From the NCBI GenBank assembly GCA_041686485.1, contig JAWLDT010000008.1:1-61412 (forward strand): a stretch of 61,412 nucleotides of DNA, written 5' to 3'. The notes beneath the pieces were generated by a model. The model worked only from the letters and a program-made list of their open reading frames with translations, made no database searches and was not told the origin of the DNA. The position numbers and the translations under genes were made by a program. This DNA is from PUPG01 sp041686485. Lineage in GTDB: Bacteria > Bacteroidota > Bacteroidia > Bacteroidales > UBA7960. Position 1 is the first letter of the stretch. Each line of letters opens with the position of its first letter. Positions 34,752-43,000 of this stretch are shown in pieces.

Positions 34752-34771
34752 TGACAGGTCAAGCCCTGTCA
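34752..34771 (-). terminator. Hairpin overlapping the mttB stop codon
   Basis: Seven-base-pair arms (34752-34758, 34765-34771) enclose a 6-nt loop and include the stop codon of the upstream MttB gene. There is no T-run, so this may be another repeat palindrome or an mRNA-stabilising structure rather than a true terminator. Confidence 0.4.
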
Positions 34772-36241
34772 GGAGCTTTTCTTCTGTCGTTCTTCAGCTT
34801 CTTTCAGAATGTTTTCAATCTCTTCATTAGCCTTTGCGGGCACTTTATTGATCGGACCTTCGTAGTTTTCAATAAGGTCCCTGGTTTTCTCGATCACCCG
34901 CTGCTTCATGGTCTTGCTTCCCTGCTCCTGCCAGTCTTCATAGCTGTTGCGGTCCATCAGGGTAGGCATCCAATGTTCCCTGAAGTATTTCATGGTATGC
35001 TCTTCATAGAGATAATGACCACCGGGGCCGACATTATGGATCTGATCAACGGCCAGCGTTTCTTCATTCACCTCAACACCTTTTTCCACAATACGTGCCA
35101 TACCGATAATTTCATCATCCATGACGGTCTGGAAAATATCACCTGTCATGCCTGATTCAGTATACCCGCAGTCGTGCACGAAGTTTGCCCCGCTCATCAT
35201 GGCAGCGTTGATGGACAGGCTTGCTTCCATGGCTGACTGGATATCCATCTTTTTGGTATCGGTACAACCGGCGGTGGAATACATGGGCAGGTTACAATAA
35301 TGAACCATCTCGGTAAGCGCAGCACTAAGCAGGCTCAGTTCCGGTGCGCCATACGAATAGATGGAGCAGCGCATATCAAGGATGGACTGCACACCACCAA
35401 TGATGACGCAGGTTCCGGGATTAATAAGCTGAGAGGCTATAACACCTACCATTGACTCAGACAGGGCGACTACCAACTGCCCGGCATGGGATGCCGGCAC
35501 GGTACCTCCGCCAATCGCACACGGGCTATATACCTGCGGTATGCGGTTCTCTGCACAATACATGCATTTATCAATAGCATGAAAGTCGCTTACCAGCGGA
35601 GAGATCGGCTCCCCATAAAACACGTAATTGGGACGCTGTCGGAAAGCCTCTTCACTGCCTGCCATAGCTATGCCCATCCTGTGAATATCACGACATCCTT
35701 CACGTGTAAAGGACCAGCTCATGATCGGCGTGGTGGTGTTGCGCACCATGTCGGCAAACTCATACACATCGGCCAGACCATTTGTCACATCGCTGATAGA
35801 GCCTAATGACTGAACATAGCCGATGTTGGGCAATGCATCGCAAACCCTTGCCACCAGTGAGGCATCCTTGCGAAGATACTTGCGGCGCTCCAGGGTATCG
35901 GTGTCAATAAAATTGGGTGGGGTTGGCCCGGGACCGAAATAGCTGCGTTTTTTCTCGATCGTGATCTTCCTCGACTCATCGCCATCCCAGGGAAACACCT
36001 CTGTGACCTCAGGGACCGTTGCCAAAGCATTTTTGATCACTTCCGGCGGGAAGTACACGGTAATACCATCCACTTTACATCCTGCCTTTTTAAACAGCTC
36101 ACGGGCTCCCTCATGGTGAACATGGGCTCCGGTATACTGCAATGTACGCATCATCCCATTGAAAATCCGTTCTTTCTGATTATCGGAAAGAATTTCAAAA
36201 TGCGGGTTTTGTTGTACTGTATAATTCGTTCTGCTTATCAT
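34769..36241 (-). CDS. MttB-family corrinoid methyltransferase (non-pyrrolysine), copy 1
   Basis: This 490-residue TIM-barrel protein belongs to the trimethylamine methyltransferase superfamily. Family landmarks are LSDNQKERIFNGMMRTLQYTG, VYFPPEVIKNAL, YGEPISPL, YSYGAPELSLLSAALTEM, YSTAGCTDTKKMD, HDCGYTESGM and VGPGGHYLYEEHT. It reads through without an in-frame amber codon. It therefore resembles the MtgB/MtpB-type enzymes that take methyl groups from glycine betaine or other quaternary amines, not pyrrolysine-containing trimethylamine methyltransferase. The substrate cannot be read from sequence. SDMT in the same array makes betaine the leading candidate. It is 68 bp downstream of the second MttB gene. 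Confidence 0.9.
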   Translation of the reverse strand: MISRTNYTVQQNPHFEILSDNQKERIFNGMMRTLQYTGAHVHHEGARELFKKAGCKVDGITVYFPPEVIKNALATVPEVTEVFPWDGDESRKITIEKKRSYFGPGPTPPNFIDTDTLERRKYLRKDASLVARVCDALPNIGYVQSLGSISDVTNGLADVYEFADMVRNTTTPIMSWSFTREGCRDIHRMGIAMAGSEEAFRQRPNYVFYGEPISPLVSDFHAIDKCMYCAENRIPQVYSPCAIGGGTVPASHAGQLVVALSESMVGVIASQLINPGTCVIIGGVQSILDMRCSIYSYGAPELSLLSAALTEMVHYCNLPMYSTAGCTDTKKMDIQSAMEASLSINAAMMSGANFVHDCGYTESGMTGDIFQTVMDDEIIGMARIVEKGVEVNEETLAVDQIHNVGPGGHYLYEEHTMKYFREHWMPTLMDRNSYEDWQEQGSKTMKQRVIEKTRDLIENYEGPINKVPAKANEEIENILKEAEERQKKSS

Positions 36242-36309
36242 GTTTATATCAATTATGTCAATTTCTAATTATCTATAGACCTGCGATGAACCAGCGTATC
36301 CTGAATGAA

Positions 36310-37758
36310 TCAGGAATGCCTTTTATCAGCGGCCTTTACCACCTCCATGAGTTCTTTTTCCAGATTTTCGTCCAGCGGCTCAGGCTTATGGGTTTCCAAC
36401 AGATGGTTGGTCTGCTCTTTCACCCTGTCAAGCATTGTTTTTGATCCGTTATTTTTCCAGGTCTCATAATCACCTCTGTCCTGAAGTTTTGGCAGGAACC
36501 ACTCTTTCCAGTGATCAAAGGTGTGATCGGTCGTTACGTACTCGCCACTAGGACCTACCTTTTCAATCAGCTCAAGCGCCAGGTGGTCATCGTCGGTATT
36601 GATGCCTTTACCGAACTGTTTCACCATGCTCATCATCTCCTCATTAAGCACCAGGCTTTCGAGAGAGGCATTCGTACCATGATCGATATAGCCGACATCG
36701 TGTACCAAATTCGCACCCGACAGATAAGAATAAAACAGGTTCATCATCTGTTCGGCAGCAGCCTGTTCATCAAGGATCTTTGAGTCGGAGCAGCCACCGG
36801 TAGAGAACATCAGCAGGTTCATCCACTTGGCGATATCGGTGTTGGCCGCTGAAGCCAGTGACAGCTCGGGCGCACCATAAGAGTAAGTGGACTTTTTCAT
36901 GTCCAGCAGGGTCGTCACACCACCCATGATCAAGGGTGTTCCGGGGCTCTTCAGGTGGCACAAAACAATAGCCATCAAGGTCTCCGCCAGCGACTGCACC
37001 AGCATACCAGCTATTGTGGCAGGGGCTGTAGCACCGGAACTCGGGCACGGCGTATACATGGCCGGCAACTTCTTCTCTGCCGCAAAAAGCAATTTCTCCA
37101 CAGCTGTGCGGTCATTTTTTAGCGGAGAGATGGGCTCAATGTATGCCACGAAAAGCGGGTTCAGGCGAAACTCCTCTTCCCCGCCCTGGACCAGGCAGCC
37201 CATCTTCCAGAGGTCTTCAAGGCCCTCTCCGTCGACACTGGTGAGCACCATCGGTTTCGTACACTGTTCCAGCATGGCCATAAACTGGTAACGATCGTAG
37301 GTTTGCGGATTGGGTGCATCGCCCACGATGCCATGCGACATAAAAAAGTCATAATTCGATAATGCATCCACCAGTTTACCGGCATTGCGCACATCGGCAT
37401 ATTTTGTTCTGCGGCGCTCGCCGGTTATGCGGTCATAGGTAAACGGCAGGTCTGAACCTGTTCCAAAAGCCACCGTGTCTTTTTGAATGTGAAGCGAACG
37501 TACTCCGCTACGCCCTTTCAGGGTGATCTTGCGTGGATAGAAATTCAGGGCTTCTTCAACCATATAAGCCGGAACGCGCACATGGTTCCCGCGTACAACA
37601 GCATGACTGTTGCGGAAAAGTTCAATAGCCTCTTCATGATAAATCACGCCTCCCGTTCTTTCCAACACCTCCAGGGCAGAATAGAATATCTGCTCAATCT
37701 GGTTTTCAGAGAGTACCCTGAACTTTGTTGATTTATTGATTAATTGATTTATTTTCAT
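36310..37758 (-). CDS. MttB-family corrinoid methyltransferase (non-pyrrolysine), copy 2
   Basis: The 482-residue paralog of the adjacent MttB protein shares its domain plan: LSENQIEQIFYSALEVLERTG, RVPAYMVEEALNFYP, IEPISPLKNDRTA, YSYGAPELSLASAANTD, FSTGGCSDSKILDEQ, HDVGYIDHGTN and VGPSGEYVTTDHT. Identity to copy 1 is clearly partial, and the N-terminal substrate-proximal regions differ, so the two probably use different substrates. There is no in-frame amber. It follows the corrinoid-protein gene by 166 bp and precedes copy 1 on the same strand. One corrinoid protein for two MttB proteins implies sharing. Confidence 0.9.
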   Translation of the reverse strand: MKINQLINKSTKFRVLSENQIEQIFYSALEVLERTGGVIYHEEAIELFRNSHAVVRGNHVRVPAYMVEEALNFYPRKITLKGRSGVRSLHIQKDTVAFGTGSDLPFTYDRITGERRRTKYADVRNAGKLVDALSNYDFFMSHGIVGDAPNPQTYDRYQFMAMLEQCTKPMVLTSVDGEGLEDLWKMGCLVQGGEEEFRLNPLFVAYIEPISPLKNDRTAVEKLLFAAEKKLPAMYTPCPSSGATAPATIAGMLVQSLAETLMAIVLCHLKSPGTPLIMGGVTTLLDMKKSTYSYGAPELSLASAANTDIAKWMNLLMFSTGGCSDSKILDEQAAAEQMMNLFYSYLSGANLVHDVGYIDHGTNASLESLVLNEEMMSMVKQFGKGINTDDDHLALELIEKVGPSGEYVTTDHTFDHWKEWFLPKLQDRGDYETWKNNGSKTMLDRVKEQTNHLLETHKPEPLDENLEKELMEVVKAADKRHS

Positions 37759-37924
37759 ATTTTTTTATTTAATATGTGTATTTGCATTTTGTTTAAAACA
37801 GTGCCTTGCTGCCCTCTATGTTGAGAGATAATCACAATAGTCGACCGATGCATGCAAAACATGCATAAGACCCGTATACGACAGCTAAAGCAATGTTGGC
37901 TTATGGCAAACTACATGCTGTTGC

Positions 37925-38560
37925 TTAGTTCTTTTGCAGGTGTTCTTTGGTGATCTCCACAGCCGATCCGGCATTAGGTGCATACAGGTCGGCACCGATC
38001 TCGTCGGCGAACTCTTCGGTAACGGGTGCACCGCCTATAATGACAGTTACCTGATCACGCACACCGGCTTCTTTCAGGGAGTTGATAACTTCGGCCATAC
38101 GGGGCATGGTGGTTGTAAGCAAAGCTGACATACCCAACAAGTTTGGCTTATGTTCTTTTACGGCCTCAACAAAGCTTTCGTTCGACTGATCGATACCGAT
38201 GTTAATCACTTTATAACCGGCACCTTCAAACATCATAGCTGCCAGATCCTTTCCGATATCGTGCAGGTCACCTGCCACCGTACCGATCACCATGGTACCT
38301 GCATTACCCAAATCGCTGTCTTTCAATTGCGGGCGAAGGTAATCCATAGCGTGGCTCATGGCCTTGGCACTACGAAGCACTTCGGGCATAAACATGTCGC
38401 CGGCCTTCCATTTCTGGCCAACGGCATCCATACCGGGTAACAGTCCCTGGTTCAGGATATCACCTGGTTCCACATTGTTGTTTACTGCTTCTTCAACCTG
38501 ATTTTTTAAAGCCTCCGCTTGTCCGGAAACTAACGTTTCTGAAATTTTACTTAAATCCAT
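37925..38560 (-). CDS. Methyltransferase corrinoid protein (MttC/MtgC type)
   Basis: A 211-residue B12-binding protein in which an N-terminal helical cap (about 1-85, QGLLPGMDAVGQKWKAGDMFMPEVL) precedes a Rossmann corrinoid domain. The lower-ligand motif DLHDIG has His100, and GGAPVTEEFADEIGAD binds the nucleotide tail. It shuttles methyl groups as methyl-Co(III) between an MttB-type enzyme and an MtrH/MtgA-type enzyme. It is the first gene after a candidate promoter and a roughly 400-nt structured leader, and so heads the mtt cluster. Loss of methyl groups by oxidation would require a reductive activator, and no RamA is present here. Confidence 0.95.
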   Translation of the reverse strand: MDLSKISETLVSGQAEALKNQVEEAVNNNVEPGDILNQGLLPGMDAVGQKWKAGDMFMPEVLRSAKAMSHAMDYLRPQLKDSDLGNAGTMVIGTVAGDLHDIGKDLAAMMFEGAGYKVINIGIDQSNESFVEAVKEHKPNLLGMSALLTTTMPRMAEVINSLKEAGVRDQVTVIIGGAPVTEEFADEIGADLYAPNAGSAVEITKEHLQKN

Positions 38561-38697
38561 TTTTTATCAATTTTTAGTGATTGAATCTATATTCGTTCAG
38601 CATTTTATTACACAATAAATCATTCATATCCCGGTAATTAAACAATTACCTGAGATTGTCAATTGACACGTAGTAGTTTATTTAAACCGTATCAGGC

Positions 38698-38763
38698 CGG
38701 TGTTTCACAGGGAAGTTATGAAACTGGAATTTCCTTCCCTGGAGGCTTGCAAGCTAAACACCG
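38698..38763 (-). ncRNA. Nested hairpin element in the mtt operon leader
   Basis: Outer 8-bp arms CGGTGTTT/AAACACCG (38698-38705 with 38756-38763) enclose a second perfect 8-bp stem CAGGGAAG/CTTCCCTG (38708-38715 with 38734-38741), and a GCTTGCAAGC palindrome lies on the remaining side. This gives a junction-like fold in the transcribed leader. It is symmetric by strand, but the minus strand is the transcript of the operon. Confidence 0.45.
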
Positions 38764-38812
38764 TTTGGCTCCCGGATTATTGGGAACAAGAGGGATGCGT
38801 GGGAGTAAAAAA

Positions 38813-38828
38813 TGCAGTTTTTACTGCA
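38813..38828 (-). terminator. Small terminator-like hairpin in the mtt leader
   Basis: On the minus strand TGCAGT-AAAA-ACTGCA is followed by TTTTTT. The 6-bp stem is weak. Lying about 150 nt after the candidate transcription start, it could be an attenuator. It could equally serve as the terminator of metF. Confidence 0.45.
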
Positions 38829-38972
38829 GGGTTCGTGTCAAAGCCCTATTTGAACACCCCCGGCTGCTATTCATTTAAAAGCTGTTTAAAAAATATAGCA
38901 TAGATTGCTCCGCAGCTTTATTATTTGATGAAAAAACGCCGTGCTATGGCAAATCAAATCTCTTTGAATTGG

Positions 38973-39003
38973 CAAAGATATACAAGAGTAGGTTAAATAC
39001 AAG
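38973..39003 (-). promoter_or_regulatory. Candidate promoter of the corrinoid-methyltransferase operon
   Basis: On the minus strand CTTG (39000-39003) is followed after 19 bp by TATCTTTG (38973-38980), an exact TAnnTTTG. Transcription would begin near 38966, about 400 nt before the corrinoid-protein start. Confidence 0.45.
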
Positions 39004-39080
39004 TTTTCTTTCATATTCTCGAACAATATATCGTCAAAGATGTTATATTTTAGTACGCATTGTATGAGGTTTTAGGTATA

Positions 39081-40004
39081 TCATGTATTCGGCATATGGG
39101 GTGATAAACTCTGTTCATACAGTTTTTTCACGTCTTTAAAGTCCTGCGAAAGAGATTCATACAGGGTAATGGCAGCACGACATCTGTTCAACGTATAAAA
39201 ATGGATACCAGGGGCGCCGTTTTCAAGAAGATCACTTGTCTGTTCAATAGCCAGATCAAGACCTATCTTATATACTTCCCGGGGTTTATCTTTTACCGGC
39301 TCCATCTGTTTGATGTGTTTACCTGACATGCTTGCGCCGGTTAATTCGCTAAACTTTTTAACCTGCTTGTAGTTTGTAATCGGAATGATACCGGGAATAA
39401 TGCGGCACTTTATTCCTTTTTGCTCTGCCTTATTCACAAATTCCCAATAATATCTGTTTTCAAAAAACATTTGGGTAACAAAGAAATCCGCTCCGGCATC
39501 CTCCTTTTTCTTCAGATTCTCAATATCCTCATCAAGGTTTGTGGCTTCTTTGTGTTTTTCCGGATAAGCACCTGCGCCGATACAGAAATCGTATCGTTTG
39601 TTCACAAACTCGATGAGGTCACTGCCGTAATTAAATCCATCCGGGTTAGGTGAAAGCAGAGGTTCATCTTTAGGTTTATCTCCCCGGAGCAGCATCACAT
39701 TTTCAATCCCCATATCTTGCAGGGTTCGCATGTCATAAGCGATCTTTTCCCTGGTGGCATTCACGCAGGTATAATGAGCCATACAGGTGAAGCCAAGGTC
39801 GTTATGGAACAGGTCGACAAGGTCAAAGGTATTTCCCTGCGTGCATCCTCCTGCGCCGTAGGTGATGGATACAAAGGAAGGTGACAGTTTCATCAGCTGT
39901 CCGGCATTAATGCCGAATTTTACCGATGTCAGGTAATCGCTTGGTGGAAAAAACTCAAAGGAGAATGTTCTTTCCTGTTGCTTAAAGATGTCTGTAATTT
40001 TCAT
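39081..40004 (-). CDS. metF: 5,10-methylenetetrahydrofolate reductase
   Basis: This 307-residue MetF TIM barrel uses FAD to interconvert methylene-THF and methyl-THF. Motifs are FSFEFFPPSD with the catalytic Glu, SITYGAGGCTQGNT, HYTCVNATREKI, NVMLLRGDKPKDEP and FFVTQMFFENRYYW. The ATG at 40004 is preferred over an upstream TTG at 40013, because it places the FEFFPP motif at the usual distance. It links methyl-THF, the shared intermediate of MetH and the MtrH-like enzyme, to the rest of one-carbon metabolism. It is 91 bp downstream of metH on the same strand. Confidence 0.97.
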   Translation of the reverse strand: MKITDIFKQQERTFSFEFFPPSDYLTSVKFGINAGQLMKLSPSFVSITYGAGGCTQGNTFDLVDLFHNDLGFTCMAHYTCVNATREKIAYDMRTLQDMGIENVMLLRGDKPKDEPLLSPNPDGFNYGSDLIEFVNKRYDFCIGAGAYPEKHKEATNLDEDIENLKKKEDAGADFFVTQMFFENRYYWEFVNKAEQKGIKCRIIPGIIPITNYKQVKKFSELTGASMSGKHIKQMEPVKDKPREVYKIGLDLAIEQTSDLLENGAPGIHFYTLNRCRAAITLYESLSQDFKDVKKLYEQSLSPHMPNT

Positions 40005-40095
40005 AATAGACAAAACGTTTTAATCTCAGCTGCCGAAAATAATCAGCAGCTGAATATGTTCATAAAATGTATTTTCTGATTATAAGAGGTAACGG

Positions 40096-43000
40096 CTACT
40101 TGTCTTTAGCAATATCAAAGTGCAGCCATTTTTCAATGTCCGACACCTCGTTACCTGATCGTCTGGCATAATCATCTACCTGATCCTGCCCTATCTTGCC
40201 CACCCCGAAATACCGGGAGGCGTCATTTGCCATATAGAAACCGGATACTGAGCTGGCTGGTTTCATGGCATAGATCTCTGTAAGCGAAACGCCGATCCTG
40301 GCCTCAACATCCAGCAGATCGAATAAATATTTTTTGATGCTATGGTCGGGGCATGCCGGATAACCGACGGCGGGCCTGATACCTTTGAACTTTCCCTTTA
40401 AGAGCTCCTCAATACTCAGGTCTTCGTCGGGTACATATCCCCAGTATTTTTTTCTTACCCATTCATGCATAACTTCAGCTGCAGCTTCAACCAGGCGGTC
40501 GGCCAGTAAGCGAAACATAATGGAACTGTAGCTATCACCTTCTTCCCTTAAACGCTCCAGGTGCTGATCAATCCCAAGGCCTGTTGTAACAGCAAAGCCC
40601 CCGAAGTAATCTTTGACACCGGATTTAACGGGTGCTATGAAATCTGCCAGTGACAAAGCATGTCCGCGATCATCCTTCAGTTGCTGCTGACGCAGCATTG
40701 GGATTCTCATGATCATTTTTTCCCGCTTGTCATTGTTAAAAATCAGCACATCATCACCATCAGAGTTGGCCGGAAAAATGCCGATAATCCCCCTGGGCCG
40801 GATAAGCTCATGTTTCTGAATATCATCAAGCATTTCAAGGGCTTCATTAAAGAGTCTTTCAGCCTCTGCTCCCATGCGTTCCTTCTCAAAAATGGATGGA
40901 TATTTTCCTTTCAGCCCCCAGCCATGGAAGAAAGGTGTCCAGTCAATGTATTTACGAAGCTTGCCAAGGTCAAAATCGCTGAACTCTTTGGTGCCAAGGA
41001 GATTAGGTTTGACCGGCTGTTCAGATTCATAGCCATATTTCCTTTTGCGTGCTTCCTTTAAGGAAAGAAACCGCGAAGGCGCTTTCTTTTTCCTGAAAAC
41101 GGCACGCAACTGCTGCTGTTTTTCAATTATCTGATCCTTCATAGCCTGGTGGTTCTCACCCAGCAGGCCATTGGCTGCCGTCACACTTTGAGCCGCATCA
41201 CCCAGATGTGCCACCACACCACTATAATGTGGGGCAGCTTTTACAGCAGTATGTAAGCCCGAAGTGGCAGCTCCCCCTAAAAAGACAGGGACATGTAGAC
41301 CTTTGTCTTCCAGTAGTTTTAGCACTTCTATCATCTTATCAAGCGAGGGGGATATCAATCCGCTTAACCCCAGGATATCGGGTTGCTCACGTTCAACAGC
41401 CTCCACCACATCTTTATTGGGAACCATAACTCCCAGATCGACTACTTCGTAGTTGTTACAACGGAAAATCAGCGACACAATGTTTTTACCGATATCATGC
41501 ACGTCACCCTCCACGGTGGCCAGCAACAACGTTTTCTTTCGGCCGGCAGTAGCGGTCACTTTCTTGTTATATGCTTCAATATCACCGGTGAGCATATCCA
41601 CCGCTTTATTCATGATGCGGGCACTTTTTATTACCTGGGGAAGGAACATTTTCCCTTCACCAAACAGCTCCCCGACCTTGTTCATCCCGTCCATCAAAGG
41701 CCCCTGAATAATATCCAGCGGATTCTCATACTTTTCTTTCAATGCCTGAATATCTTCCGTAATGTATTTCTGCAAACCATTGGTAAGGGCAAAAGCAACA
41801 CGCTCCTCGGGCGACATTGATTCGCGCTGGTCTTGGTGGCCGGTTTGTACTGCTTTCACATCTACATTGGCAGCCATATTCACCAGTCGGTCGGTGGCAT
41901 CTTTTTGACGGTTGAAAATCAAATCTTCGACCGGTATAAGGAGATGTTCAGGAATGTCTTGGTATGGAATGATCCTGGGCGGATTGACGATAGCAAAATC
42001 AAGTCCGGCCATTTCACAGTGATGCAGGAACACCGAATTGATCACATCCCGCAGGTAATCGTTACCACGAAATGCAAAGGAGACATTGCTGACGCCTGCA
42101 TTAACTTTGGCATATGGCAGGTTGGCCTTTATCCACTCCACTGAGCGAATAAAATCCAGGGCATAGCTATTATGTGCTTCGATTCCGGTACCGATGGTCA
42201 GTACATTGGGGTCAAAGATGATATCTTCCGGGGGGTAATTCAACGATTCGGTCAGTATTGTATAGGCCCGGCGGCAGATCTCAATCTTCCTGTCAAAGGT
42301 CTCCGCCTGCCCTTCCTCGTCGAATGCCATTACCACCAAAACAGCACCAAGTTCTTTAATAACCCCTGCTTTCTCTATAAAATCGGCTTCCCCGTCTTTC
42401 AGGCTGATTGAGTTGACCACGCTCCGGCCCTGGAGACATTTGAGGCCATTCCGCAAAACTTCAAAATCAGATGAATCGATCATGACCGGCACATTCACGA
42501 TATCGGGCTCGGAAGTGAGGTAGTTGAGAAAGTCAACAATCACCTTCCTTGTATCGATCATGCTCTCGTCCAGGTTGATATTCAGCATCTGGCCGCCATC
42601 CTGTATCTGGCTTCGGGCAATCTCCAATGCATCCTCATACTGCTTGTTACGTATGAGCCTGGCAAATTTTCTGGAGCCTGTCACATTGGTTCGCTCTGCT
42701 ACTTTCACCAGCCTTGTGCGCTCCCTCACACCAAACGACTGAAGCCCGCTAAGACGTGTCGCTCTTGGTTTCTCTTTTTGTTTACGGGGTGGATACTTTT
42801 TAACGACATCTGCGATCGCTTTTATGTGCGCCGGCATACTGCCACAACAGCCACCGACAATATTTACCAGACCTTCTTCACAGAAGGTTTCTACTAAACC
42901 CGCCATTTGTGCAGGTGACTGATCATATTCACCCAACTCATTCGGCAAACCGGCGTTGGGATGGGTGCTGACATATAATTTTGATTTTTCAGATAGCCGT

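Larger units (their letters stand above)
34338..34768. other. Repeat-bearing gap between the ASKHA and MttB genes
   Basis: The region holds a 61-bp tandem repeat, two palindromes and a 100-N assembly gap. Open frames that cross it are repeat translations, not genes. Confidence 0.85.
38561..39080 (-). other. Long leader region of the corrinoid-methyltransferase operon
   Basis: This 520-bp gap between metF and the corrinoid gene has no credible protein. On the minus strand it holds, in order, a candidate promoter (38973-39003), pairings GCTG/CAGC and AGCA/TGCT, and a GTGTTCAAA/TTTGACAC stem. Next come a small terminator-like hairpin (38813-38828) and a nested hairpin (38698-38763). I recognised no known riboswitch class. 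Confidence 0.55.

Noticed and set aside
34769..37758. Pyrrolysine-containing trimethylamine methyltransferase
   Set aside because: Both MttB frames are full length without an in-frame TAG, and no pyl genes are in the window.
38663..38878. 71-residue plus-strand frame in the mtt leader
   Set aside because: No homology pattern seen. The same bases form hairpins in the leader of the minus-strand operon.
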